DNA of 64,000 nt from the NCBI RefSeq assembly GCF_000576305.1, contig NZ_BAVZ01000007.1, positions 186,001 through 250,000 of the forward strand. Reading direction: 5' to 3'. The notes below the pieces were generated by a model. The model had not been told where the DNA came from. It searched no databases and was given only the letters and a program-made list of their open reading frames with translations. Both the position numbers and the translations under genes were made by a program. Numbering within the stretch: position 1 is the stretch's first letter; each line of letters opens with the position of its first letter. Of the stretch, positions 51,545-59,734 are shown in pieces. This DNA comes from Paenibacillus pini JCM 16418. GTDB lineage: Bacteria > Bacillota > Bacilli > Paenibacillales > Paenibacillaceae.

Positions 51545-53380
51545 TTAACGGTTAGCTTCAGACACCGACTTATTACTTCTTGTCTTATGAAGCTCTTGTC
51601 TAACCATCGTCCAGATGATATATAGCAGTACGATAGCCTGTGGAATAAATGTTTCCCAAGAGGGGTACATTCCTAACCAATTAATAGATGGTAAATGATC
51701 ACTTGCATGCGCAGGCAGGCGCCCAGCCACTTGGAGCGAGTGGATACTGTCGCCCAGAAATCGCAGTACTAAGTAATAAATCAATACCGTGGCCGCAAGG
51801 AAAAATCCCCGAATAGGGAGGCGAGCACTTAGTACAATGATGGCATAAGCGAGAACAGCTAAAATAACAGAGGCGATACTTATCCCTAATACGAGCTGAA
51901 GCGGATCTATGGAGGAAGACATCCCAACGTAGAATATCGTCGTTTCTGCACCTTCTCGGAAGATGGCTAGCCCTGCAATCATGAATAGCGACCAGAGACT
52001 TCCACGTGCAAGTGCACTATCCACCTGTCGACCGACATATGTATTCCACGCCTTCGTATTGGATTTGCTGTGTAGCCATTGACCAACGGTGAGCATCATC
52101 CCTACAGCTACGAGTCCTGTAATACCTTCAAGTAGCTCACGTGCACTTCCCGATGCAGCTTGAGAGATCGTATATGTTAAGATCACTGCAAGTATTAAGC
52201 TGAGCACGAGTCCGGCACCAGCACCAGACCAAATCCACTTACTCTGCTTTTTGTTGCCACTACGATTTAAGTAGGAGAGTAGTGCGGAAAGAACCAGAAT
52301 GGCTTCAAGACCTTCACGTAGCAAGATTAGCGCGGCATCCCAAGCATTGTAATGATGAGTGCCTGCGATGGGCTTAAGCTTGGAGGCCATGTCATCCATT
52401 ATGGTGGAAGCCTTACTTAGTTGCGGTGGATTGGATAGTAAAAGACCGGAAACGGCAGTCATCTGATTCTCAATATCTGTATAAAGTGAAGGTGAAGAAA
52501 TGCGTACAACGCCTTCAACGGATGGCCACATTGAGATAAATGTAGTCATTTGATCCGCGGCAAGATTCCCTTTGCTGTTCGCAGTTTCTTGACGAGCGGA
52601 ATCCAGAATAACCAATAAATCTTCTAAGCTATTATTACTGGTATTCACTGAGCTATCTGCTGGAGCCTTACCATCTGCATAATCGCTGAGCAGCGTCACT
52701 AGCTTCTGCATTTCTGTACGAGCCTGTTCTTTACGAATCGGATCTGCTTGAAGAGCAACCCGAACAATCGTAATTTGGGTCTCTAACTGCCCATAAACCG
52801 TGAAGTTTTCACTCCGAATGGGTGTCTCGGCTTTGAGCCACGCCGATACGATACTTTGATAGCTCTTTGTGGCTTGATCCCAGTCCTCTTGCTGGATGGC
52901 AGCTAGACTTTCCTTAGCCAACGGAAGTAAAAGCGTCTTGGCAGCTGATGCGCCACTTGTCGTTGTCTTTCCTTTATCTTGAATATCCGATACATAGGTA
53001 TTCACGGCGCGAGCAAGTTTAGATAGTGCTGGTTTGGCATCTGCACCACCGGCTTTAAGCTTAGCTTGAGCATCTGCGAGCGCTGCATCCACGTTGTCGC
53101 TATTAGTGTTTGAGCCGGTTTGTGTTTGCTGGGCTTTGACGGCTTGCCACAGCTGTTCAAATTGCTTCAAATCCTCCGTAGCTGCGTCCCATTTACTTTG
53201 ACCTGTTTCTACTAACGCACTACCGACGAAAGGTAGCAAATGATCAATATCTGCCTTTATTTCGGTTTCTGCATGAATGGAAGAGGGGAGTATCAGAGAA
53301 ATAAGCAGGAGGAAGGTTAGAAGCACGGCAGACACCCGCGAAAAGCCTCGTTTCGAGGTCAATATGGTCGCTCTGAGCAT
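51545..53380 (-). CDS. efeU: Ferrous/ferric iron permease EfeU (FTR1 family) with N-terminal extracytoplasmic domain
   Basis: This 611-residue protein has a signal/membrane helix (residues about 17-36) and a long helical extracytoplasmic part (about 40-345). The FTR1 permease follows, with the iron-binding LLREGLEAIL and the second FREGAETTIF motif (both R-E-G-x-E/T) and seven or so membrane helices to the C terminus. It imports iron across the membrane with EfeO and EfeB. The N-terminal extension is common in Bacillales EfeU. AAAGGAGATT precedes ATG 53380. Third gene of efeOBU. Confidence 0.9.
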   Translation of the reverse strand: MLRATILTSKRGFSRVSAVLLTFLLLISLILPSSIHAETEIKADIDHLLPFVGSALVETGQSKWDAATEDLKQFEQLWQAVKAQQTQTGSNTNSDNVDAALADAQAKLKAGGADAKPALSKLARAVNTYVSDIQDKGKTTTSGASAAKTLLLPLAKESLAAIQQEDWDQATKSYQSIVSAWLKAETPIRSENFTVYGQLETQITIVRVALQADPIRKEQARTEMQKLVTLLSDYADGKAPADSSVNTSNNSLEDLLVILDSARQETANSKGNLAADQMTTFISMWPSVEGVVRISSPSLYTDIENQMTAVSGLLLSNPPQLSKASTIMDDMASKLKPIAGTHHYNAWDAALILLREGLEAILVLSALLSYLNRSGNKKQSKWIWSGAGAGLVLSLILAVILTYTISQAASGSARELLEGITGLVAVGMMLTVGQWLHSKSNTKAWNTYVGRQVDSALARGSLWSLFMIAGLAIFREGAETTIFYVGMSSSIDPLQLVLGISIASVILAVLAYAIIVLSARLPIRGFFLAATVLIYYLVLRFLGDSIHSLQVAGRLPAHASDHLPSINWLGMYPSWETFIPQAIVLLYIIWTMVRQELHKTRSNKSVSEANR

Positions 53381-53433
53381 GGAATGGAATCTCCTTTAAA
53401 TGTGCATGAATGATGGCAGTTATATTGTGGTTC

Positions 53434-54717
53434 CTACAATAATGTATCGCCGATATAGCCGCCCTTTGAAACTCCAGGGAAACATGCAAAGATGGCGCTA
53501 CCTACGTGTACTGTGTATTCATTTAATTTGTCACTCTTCGCGAGTCTCTCTTGAATCGTGACAAACTGTTTAATATCGCGCTGAAAGCTGATGAATAATA
53601 ATCCAGCATCGAGCTGGCCCGTTTTGAGATTGATGCCCCCTGAATAGGAATAGGAGCGACGAAGTAGCTGAACAGAGCCGTCACCCTTAGTCAGCGCCAT
53701 ATGTGAATTTGCAGGAATATGGAGCTTTCCATCTTCTCCGGCAGATTTTAAATCAACAGGGTCGAATTCTTGCTTGGAGCCGAGTGGAGCACCACTATCA
53801 CGATAGCGGCCAAATGTAGCTTCCTGATCTCTCAAGCTAGAACGATCCCAAATTTCAATACGCATTCTAACGCGCCTAACTGCCATATAGGTTCCACCAG
53901 ACATCCAAGACGCTCCATCAGAGCTCTGTGCCCACACCACATTGTTCATGAGCTTGCTGTCTTTCACATCGGGATTACCCGTTCCATCCTTGAAACCAAG
54001 CAAATTACGTGGTGTCCCCGCAGCTGGATCGGCTTGCCCTGTACGCTGAAATCCTTCTTGTGTCCAGCGAAGCACAGCAGTACCGCGAGCTATACGTACT
54101 AAATTCCGTATGGCATGAAAAGCAACCTGTAAGTCGTCGGCGCAAACCTGAACGACGAGATCGCCACCGCACCACTCTGGTTCAAGCTGCTCAGAGCTGA
54201 ATGCAGGAAGATCCTTGAAATTCGGCGGCCGTTTGGACTGAAGTCCGAACCGAGAATCGAATAGGGAAGGACCTGCGCCAAACGTAATCGTACATCTGGC
54301 GGGAGTCAGCCCAGCGGCTTCACCTGTATCCGATGGAGGGAGGTTCAGATTATGATTATCCGTACCTACCATAGCTCCTTCAGTCATAGCCACAGATGCT
54401 TCTGTCCAAGCCTGAAATAGCTTCTTTAGGCTATTGCGTTCCTTCGTGGTGACATCAAATGATGCGAAATATATAAAGTTCTGTGAAGGAGTGACTACGC
54501 CAGCCTGATGTTGTCCATAAAAGGGAACCGTATGGGCAGCATCGATAGGAGATGCAACTGCCTTCTTCTTGTTCTGCGCAGCTAGAATACCGCCGATGCT
54601 GCCACCGCCCAATAAAAGTCCAAGACCTCCGGTACCCGCCAGACGAAGTACGTCACGGCGGGATAGAGGTTTCTTCAGGATGGAATCCTGATTCGATTTA
54701 TTTGTTGTATCTGACAT
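53434..54717 (-). CDS. efeB: Tat-exported dye-decolorizing peroxidase EfeB
   Basis: This 427-residue haem peroxidase has a twin-arginine signal SRRDVLRLAG (R20, R21) followed by a Gly/Leu hydrophobic stretch. The DyP fold carries the NLLGFKDGTGNP motif (the GxxDG Asp and neighbours) near residue 240 and the proximal haem region HMALTKGDGSVQLLRRSYSY near the C terminus. EfeB oxidises ferrous iron for the EfeU permease or removes iron from haem. Five bases separate it from efeO, with GGGAG before ATG. Confidence 0.92.
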   Translation of the reverse strand: MSDTTNKSNQDSILKKPLSRRDVLRLAGTGGLGLLLGGGSIGGILAAQNKKKAVASPIDAAHTVPFYGQHQAGVVTPSQNFIYFASFDVTTKERNSLKKLFQAWTEASVAMTEGAMVGTDNHNLNLPPSDTGEAAGLTPARCTITFGAGPSLFDSRFGLQSKRPPNFKDLPAFSSEQLEPEWCGGDLVVQVCADDLQVAFHAIRNLVRIARGTAVLRWTQEGFQRTGQADPAAGTPRNLLGFKDGTGNPDVKDSKLMNNVVWAQSSDGASWMSGGTYMAVRRVRMRIEIWDRSSLRDQEATFGRYRDSGAPLGSKQEFDPVDLKSAGEDGKLHIPANSHMALTKGDGSVQLLRRSYSYSGGINLKTGQLDAGLLFISFQRDIKQFVTIQERLAKSDKLNEYTVHVGSAIFACFPGVSKGGYIGDTLL

Positions 54718-54721
54718 TTTT

Positions 54722-55585
54722 TTACACTCCCAAAATTTTGCCCATATTGGAGAGAGGCTCTGCTAATGCATCAAGGTTCTGGCTTAACGTGCGGATTTCA
54801 TCATCCTTCAATTCCTTGTAAGAGACATAACCATCACCTTTTTTGAAAGGTGCAAGCTCTTGTGTCAGTGCGGTGAATTTCTCACCAATTTGTTTCTCAA
54901 GAGCAGGATCTTTCTCAGCAAGCGCTGGCTTTAAAATTTCGTATATCTTGTTAGCGCCCTCTACGTTAGCTGCGAAATCATATAAATCCGTATGTGAGTA
55001 ACGTTCTTCTTCGCCTGTAACCTTAGATGAGGATACTTCATTTAAAAGTTCAACAGCACCTGTAACCATTAGGCCTGCATCGATTTCTACAGTTTCTACT
55101 TTAGCACGAAGCAACTGCGCGTCTTTGAGTAAGCGGTCGGCAAACTCATTCATGCCAGCTGTTGTTTTGTCTTGCCAAAGTGCTTTTTCAATGCGGTGGA
55201 ATCCACGCCATTCGGCAGCTTCAACATCACCTTCCCGGGCATCGATATTTGGATCAAGATCGCCAAGTGCTTCGGCAATCGGCTCAATTCGTTCGTAGTA
55301 GGCACGGGAAGGAGCATATAAAGCTTTTGCTTCCTCGATCTTACCCGCTTTTACAGCTTCTGTAAATTTCTCGCTTTCTTTAACGAACAAATCGCACTGC
55401 TCAACAACGTAGGTGCGATATTGTTCAGTGGCTGTTGAAAAGTCAGTGGCAGCGGCAGTTGTGGTGGCATTCGAATCAGTGACTGGTTGCTTGGCAACCG
55501 TGTCCGTCGTTTCCTTCTGACCACATCCGGCAAAGAGAAGGGAGGAAATCAGTAAACCTGCTGGTAAAACCACACGGAATTTCAC
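54722..55585 (-). CDS. efeO: Iron-binding lipoprotein EfeO (M75/imelysin-like)
   Basis: This 287-residue lipoprotein has lipobox LLFAGC (Cys21). It contains the M75 domain HxxE motif in EWRGFHRIEKALW (about 136-148), a candidate metal site, and a C-terminal GDGYVSYKEL. EfeO delivers iron to EfeU. The start is a GTG at 55585, preceded by AAAGGAG. It is the first gene of efeOBU, with a Fur box about 40 bp upstream. The short form lacks the N-terminal cupredoxin domain of Escherichia coli EfeO, as is normal in Bacillales. Confidence 0.9.
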   Translation of the reverse strand: MKFRVVLPAGLLISSLLFAGCGQKETTDTVAKQPVTDSNATTTAAATDFSTATEQYRTYVVEQCDLFVKESEKFTEAVKAGKIEEAKALYAPSRAYYERIEPIAEALGDLDPNIDAREGDVEAAEWRGFHRIEKALWQDKTTAGMNEFADRLLKDAQLLRAKVETVEIDAGLMVTGAVELLNEVSSSKVTGEEERYSHTDLYDFAANVEGANKIYEILKPALAEKDPALEKQIGEKFTALTQELAPFKKGDGYVSYKELKDDEIRTLSQNLDALAEPLSNMGKILGV

Positions 55586-55625
55586 AAATAGCAGCTCCTT
55601 TAATATAGGTAAGGTAATTAATTAT

Positions 55626-55644
55626 GATAATGATTCTCACTATC
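55626..55644 (-). promoter_or_regulatory. Fur box upstream of efeOBU
   Basis: GATAATGATTCTCACTATC resembles the 19-bp Fur consensus (GATAATGATwATCATTATC) with a few changes in the second half. It lies 41 bp before the efeO start, so the operon should be turned off in iron-rich cells. Confidence 0.75.
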
Positions 55645-55718
55645 ATTGCTAGACTTATCATAAGGAGTTGATGACCTGCTGTCAATCATTTTCTAGGGAG
55701 GGCTAAGGGCACCCTTAA

Positions 55719-56011
55719 TTATTGATTTTGTTCTTTCCATAATCTTGTCATGATTAAATAGGGAACATATAAACCAAGATAAGCTCCGGTGAATAAAAAC
55801 CATGGGTTCAGTAGCACATGATGAACGTCTGTTGTTAATTCTGTGTCATGACTTCGAGTTCGGTAAATGGCGGCAGCACAATCGATCCGCTGACATATAT
55901 AGAGAGCAGCGCAAGTGCATGAATAATGGTTCTGAATATGATACTGAGCGCCGAAACAAAGGCCATAACAAATGGAATAACAATGAAACTAGCTATGATC
56001 CAGAAGAGCAT
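55719..56011 (-). pseudogene. Small membrane protein, frameshifted
   Basis: On the minus strand a 58-codon frame starts at ATG 56011, seven bases after a full AGGAGGTGATA ribosome binding site, and encodes hydrophobic MLFWIIASFIVIPFVMAFVS and on. It stops at 55835. Adding one G near 55872-55877 lets it run on to 55719, giving a 97-residue protein with a second hydrophobic segment (WFLFTGAYLGLYVPYLIM) and a polar end. The joined form looks like a normal small membrane protein, so the break is probably an indel. No family is recognised. An 85-codon plus-strand frame over this region has no good site and is rejected. Confidence 0.55.
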
Positions 56012-56113
56012 AGGGTATCACCTCCTGCTCCCATTTTCGACATAACTTCTTTAGAATAAACGATGTATATATGAAGAAAAAACATGAGCAGCCCATTTTT
56101 TAGGGGTAACGAC

Positions 56114-56141
56114 ACCATTGGCGGGAGCCTTACATAATATG
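56114..56141 (+). promoter_or_regulatory. Sigma-K-like promoter of gerE
   Basis: AC (56114-56115), 17 bp, CATAATATG (56133-56141), 65 bp before the gerE start. Bacillus subtilis gerE is transcribed by sigma-K, so this fits. Confidence 0.55.
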
Positions 56142-56205
56142 AGTTGACTGTATCCCTTTACCTTGTTATACCATACAAAACCCGAGCAAGGAGGGGTGAC
56201 ACCAA

Positions 56206-56430
56206 TTGAAGGGAAACGATCATAAAAGTAAGTTTCTTTTGACTCACCGTGAGCGCGAAGTATTTGAACTGCTTGTTCAGGATAAGACCACGCGAGATAT
56301 CGCTGGGCAGTTATTTATAAGCGAAAAGACGGTACGCAATCATATCTCCAATGTAATGCAGAAACTCAATGTCAAAGGACGTTCTCAAGCCGTTGTCGAG
56401 CTGATTAAGCTCGGGGAATTAAAGATCTGA
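56206..56430 (+). CDS. gerE: Spore germination/late mother-cell regulator GerE
   Basis: This 74-residue LuxR-type DNA-binding protein is the same length as Bacillus subtilis GerE and nearly identical in its core: LTHREREVFELLVQDKTTRD, LFISEKTVRNHISNVMQKL and VKGRSQAVVELIKLGEL. GerE acts with sigma-K in the mother cell to switch late coat and spore-surface genes such as cot and cge. The start is TTG 56206 with AAGGAGGGG upstream. A sigma-K-like promoter precedes it. Its presence here next to a CgeB-rich locus is informative, although it is a core gene in all spore formers of this group. Confidence 0.95.
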   Translation: MKGNDHKSKFLLTHREREVFELLVQDKTTRDIAGQLFISEKTVRNHISNVMQKLNVKGRSQAVVELIKLGELKI

Positions 56431-56453
56431 TCGACGCCTTCGTGCACCCTTAG

Positions 56454-56506
56454 CCTTCTGACTTTGTCTTCCTTATGGATAGGAAGACATGGTGAGAAGG
56501 TTTTTT
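56454..56506 (+). terminator. Terminator after gerE
   Basis: Nested stems CCTTCT/AGAAGG and TGTCTTCCT/AGGAAGACA are followed by six T residues. Confidence 0.85.
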
Positions 56507-56595
56507 GCTTTGCAACCAAATATATAGGCGGGCAGATTAAGTTAGGTCAATCAACTTTTTATTGGTGAAAAGTTTTTTTATTATTAAAAAATAGA

Positions 56596-56633
56596 TGAAA
56601 ATAATTTACAAAATCATAAAAGCATGTTATTTT
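56596..56633 (+). promoter_or_regulatory. nan operon promoter with RpiR-type box
   Basis: TTTACA (56605-56610), 17 bp, TATTTT (56628-56633) form a sigma-A-type promoter. TGAAAATAATTT (56596-56607) overlaps the -35; the same 12-mer lies upstream of the nag operon. Confidence 0.55.
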
Positions 56634-56638
56634 ATTAA

Positions 56639-56652
56639 TGAAAGCGTTACCT
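56639..56652 (+). promoter_or_regulatory. Catabolite-responsive element (cre)
   Basis: TGAAAGCGTTACCT matches the CcpA site TGwAAnCGnTnwCA at 12 of 14 places. It lies just after the -10, where a bound CcpA would block transcription when a preferred sugar is present. Confidence 0.55.
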
Positions 56653-56684
56653 ATGAATGATCGACTATACGAGGGGGAAGAAAC

Positions 56685-57599
56685 ATGACTTTAGAAAAGT
56701 TCCAAGGAATTATACCTGCTTTCTATGCCTGCTACGATGATCAAGGAAATATCTCAGAAACACGAACTAAGGATTTATGTGATTACTTATATAATAAAGG
56801 AGTTCAAGGGGTTTACGTTGGCGGAAGTTCTGGAGAATGTATTTATCAGAATCTAGAAGAACGTAAATCAGTATTGAGCTATGTAGCAAATAACCTTAAA
56901 GGAAAAATGACATTGATTGCCCATGTGGGAGCACCTTCCACTAGAGACAGTATTGAACTCGCTAAACATGCAGCAGCACTAGGATATGATGCATTATCTG
57001 CAATCCCACCTATTTATTTTAGATTACCTGATAGTTCTGTCTTTAAATATTGGAGCGAAATCATTGAAGCAACTCCACTAGATTTCATTATCTATAACAT
57101 TCCGCAAACAACTGGATATACGTTATCTCCTGCTTTATTCAAGAAGCTTCTCGAGAACAAGAAGGTCATTGGCGTTAAGAATTCATCAATGCCAACGATG
57201 GATATCGAGCGTTTCAAAAGAGTTGGTGGCGACGATGTAATTATTTTCAACGGCCCAGATGAGCAGTTTGTTGCAGGTAGAATTATGGGAGCTGGTGCTG
57301 GAATCGGCGGTACGTATGCCGTTATGCCTGAGTTGTTCCTGAAAGCGAATGAATTGGTTCAAGCTGGTAACTTTAATGAAGCAACACAAATCCAAAGTGA
57401 CATTAATGAGATCATTATTGCACTATGCTCATTAAATGATGGACATATGTACGCAGGGATTAAAGAAATCCTGAATAGACGTGGCGTTAACATTGGTAGT
57501 GTTAGAAGCCCTCTTGAAGGTGTAAGCTCGAATGATTCCGCTAAACTTGATGCAATTATAACAACCATTGATCAGGCCATTGAACGTTACTGCGGGTGA
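56685..57599 (+). CDS. nanA: N-acetylneuraminate lyase
   Basis: This 304-residue DHDPS-family aldolase splits N-acetylneuraminate into ManNAc and pyruvate. It has YVGGSSGE (residues 44-51, carboxylate binding), IIYNIPQTTG with Tyr137, and GVKNSS with the Schiff-base Lys165, the same positions as in Escherichia coli NanA. The neighbouring nanE and nanK make the assignment firm. It has ribosome site GAGGGGGAAG. It is the first gene of the sialic-acid operon, controlled by the promoter, RpiR-type box and cre just upstream. Confidence 0.92.
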   Translation: MTLEKFQGIIPAFYACYDDQGNISETRTKDLCDYLYNKGVQGVYVGGSSGECIYQNLEERKSVLSYVANNLKGKMTLIAHVGAPSTRDSIELAKHAAALGYDALSAIPPIYFRLPDSSVFKYWSEIIEATPLDFIIYNIPQTTGYTLSPALFKKLLENKKVIGVKNSSMPTMDIERFKRVGGDDVIIFNGPDEQFVAGRIMGAGAGIGGTYAVMPELFLKANELVQAGNFNEATQIQSDINEIIIALCSLNDGHMYAGIKEILNRRGVNIGSVRSPLEGVSSNDSAKLDAIITTIDQAIERYCG

Positions 57600-57604
57600 T
57601 TCCA

Positions 57605-58246
57605 ATGAAGAAAACAATTGTATGCTTTGGGGATTCTAATACTTGGGGCTACGATGCTGTAACCGATAAGAGGTTTAATGATACGACAAGGTGGACGAGT
57701 CTGCTAGATGTAAATCTAGGCAGCTCGTACCGAGTTATAGAAGAAGGCCTGAGTGGTAGAACAAGCGTCTGTGAAGATCCCTTGTTTGAAGGATTAAGCG
57801 GTCTATCGTATATCTATCCATGTCTGATGTCACACTCGCCTTTAAGTTTAGTCGTTATTATGCTCGGAACTAACGATACGAAGGATCGCTTTGGACTGAC
57901 TTCTTATAATATTGCTCAAGGCATTGTCAGACTTGCGTTAAAGGCGAAAGGAAGTGCTTCGGGAGTGGATGGAAAAGCTCCTGAAGTTCTTGTTATCGCT
58001 CCACCACTTATAGGTGAACAGTATATTACAACGCCAATAGGCAAACCGATGGGTATGCATTGTAGTGAGAAATCGAAAGAATTATCAGGACATTTGGCGA
58101 CCTTGCTAGAGGGCACGGGTATTCATTTCGTGGATTCGAAAGATCGCGTAACAATGAACGAGGTTGACTACATGCATCTAGATGAAGAAGGCCATCGCTT
58201 AATGGCAGAATTGGTACAGCAGCAGATCGAACTTATATTTAATTAA
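57605..58246 (+). CDS. SGNH/GDSL hydrolase, probable sialate O-acetylesterase
   Basis: This 213-residue SGNH hydrolase has IVCFGDSNTWGYD with the nucleophile Ser, the block II Gly, IMLGTNDTKD (block III Asn) and YMHLDEEGHRLM (catalytic Asp and His, block V). It resembles small arylesterase-type enzymes. Inside a nan operon the natural job would be removing O-acetyl groups from sialic acid so that NanA can act (inference from context). It begins ATG 57605, only six bases after the nanA stop; a GTG at 57596 is an alternative. Confidence 0.83.
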   Translation: MKKTIVCFGDSNTWGYDAVTDKRFNDTTRWTSLLDVNLGSSYRVIEEGLSGRTSVCEDPLFEGLSGLSYIYPCLMSHSPLSLVVIMLGTNDTKDRFGLTSYNIAQGIVRLALKAKGSASGVDGKAPEVLVIAPPLIGEQYITTPIGKPMGMHCSEKSKELSGHLATLLEGTGIHFVDSKDRVTMNEVDYMHLDEEGHRLMAELVQQQIELIFN

Positions 58247-58259
58247 GGGAGGCCCACGC

Positions 58260-59657
58260 ATGAAGAGGAAGCGCTTACTAGCAACGGTGGCCGCACTTGC
58301 GTTAATGATTTCTGTAATTTCGGGATGCTCGGGCAGCGGGGATAAATCAAGCACGGCTGATAGTTCTGACAAGAATAAAGTGAACATCACCGTGTGGTTG
58401 ACGCCTCAATGGAAGGGCGTTCTAGATGCATCCGAGAAGGGTGCGGACTATGATAGTTTCTTTAAATATGCTGCGCAGAAGTTTAAAGCACAGTATAAGA
58501 AATATGATGCAAATGTGAAGGTGGAAGTGATTGCCGCAGATCAGCGTGACCAGCTTCTGAACGTTAACCTAAGCGGAGGGACACCTCCGGATATCTTCTT
58601 TGAAAGTATTTTTCCAATGGGCGATTATGTCCATCGCGGTGCAATGGTACCGATCGACGATATTATCGATGAGAAAGCAAAAAGTGATATTGCTCAAAGT
58701 TATTGGGATGCATCCACCTTCGGTGGTAAGACCTATTTCTATCCGTTTGAACATAATCCCGGTACTTTAGTCTATAACGCAGATATGTTTAAAGCAGCAG
58801 GACTAGAAAAGTATGTCGGTAAAGAAAATGAAATTAAAACATGGAGCTTAGATGAGTATCAAGAAATTTTGGACGGGCTGAAGAACGATTTGCCTAAAGA
58901 CAAATATTCCAATGCTTATCCCATGGGATTGTTTGCTCTTAACAACCAAGGGGATACATGGAACCTTGCATACCTGAGAATGTTCGGCAACAAGTTTTTT
59001 GATGACCAAGGCAATGTCATTCTGAATGATCAGAATGGGGCTAAGGCAGCCGCATGGCTCAAGAAAATATATGATGGCGGATATACGAACCCAGGTGCTG
59101 AGTCAGTGTCTTCCAATGATACAAACGCAATGTTCCAGAATCAACAGTTAGCTATCAGCTTTACGAATCCGGTGCTTTTTAATAACTCGAAGATTAGTAT
59201 GAAGGATGGCAAATCGCCTAAGTTTGATATACGTCTTGCCAATATTCCCTCTGAAAGTGGAGATCCATTAGCCTTCACGTATGTGGTCGGAGCAAGTGTA
59301 TTTCAGTCAGGCGACGCTAAGAGAGTGGAAGTTGCGAAAGATTTCGTTAAATTCTTCTCCAGTGACCCTGAACTAGTGAAATCCTCTAAGAATGGAATAC
59401 CTGTACGGAGTTCGGTTGTCAAACAATTCGAGGGTACCAATCCTCTCTTTGCTGCCTATGATGCCGATTCTAAATACATGTTTAACTTTACAGGTAGTGT
59501 TCCAGGATACAGTCAGTTGAGAGAAGTTCTCTACCCTGCTCTGCAAGCGCTTTACACAGGAGAGGAATCGCCAGAAGAGGTAGTAGAGGATTACCAGAAG
59601 AATGCTAACCGAGTCATCGGAGAGAACAAGAAAAATTCTATTATTTTTAATCCATAA
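58260..59657 (+). CDS. Sugar ABC transporter substrate-binding lipoprotein
   Basis: This 465-residue family-1 extracellular binding protein has a lipoprotein signal ending VISGC (Cys23), a charged linker, and the periplasmic-binding fold (NITVWLTPQWKG, GGTPPDIFFES, YFYPFEHNPGTLVYN). It would capture the sugar outside and hand it to the two permeases that follow. The gene order says sialic acid or a sialo-oligosaccharide; this family's binding residues cannot be judged by eye. AGGGAGG before ATG. No ATPase gene is in the operon, so a shared MsmX-type ATPase is expected. Confidence 0.87.
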   Translation: MKRKRLLATVAALALMISVISGCSGSGDKSSTADSSDKNKVNITVWLTPQWKGVLDASEKGADYDSFFKYAAQKFKAQYKKYDANVKVEVIAADQRDQLLNVNLSGGTPPDIFFESIFPMGDYVHRGAMVPIDDIIDEKAKSDIAQSYWDASTFGGKTYFYPFEHNPGTLVYNADMFKAAGLEKYVGKENEIKTWSLDEYQEILDGLKNDLPKDKYSNAYPMGLFALNNQGDTWNLAYLRMFGNKFFDDQGNVILNDQNGAKAAAWLKKIYDGGYTNPGAESVSSNDTNAMFQNQQLAISFTNPVLFNNSKISMKDGKSPKFDIRLANIPSESGDPLAFTYVVGASVFQSGDAKRVEVAKDFVKFFSSDPELVKSSKNGIPVRSSVVKQFEGTNPLFAAYDADSKYMFNFTGSVPGYSQLREVLYPALQALYTGEESPEEVVEDYQKNANRVIGENKKNSIIFNP

Positions 59658-59734
59658 TCATGCTGATAAACAATAAATGATTAGAATCCTTGAGTCATTT
59701 GAACTTGCGGCTCTAATTAGAAAGGTGAGCAGAT

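Noticed and set aside
55802..56059. 85-codon plus-strand frame between efeO and gerE
   Set aside because: Antisense to the small membrane protein, which has an ideal ribosome binding site; the plus-strand product is polar and patternless.
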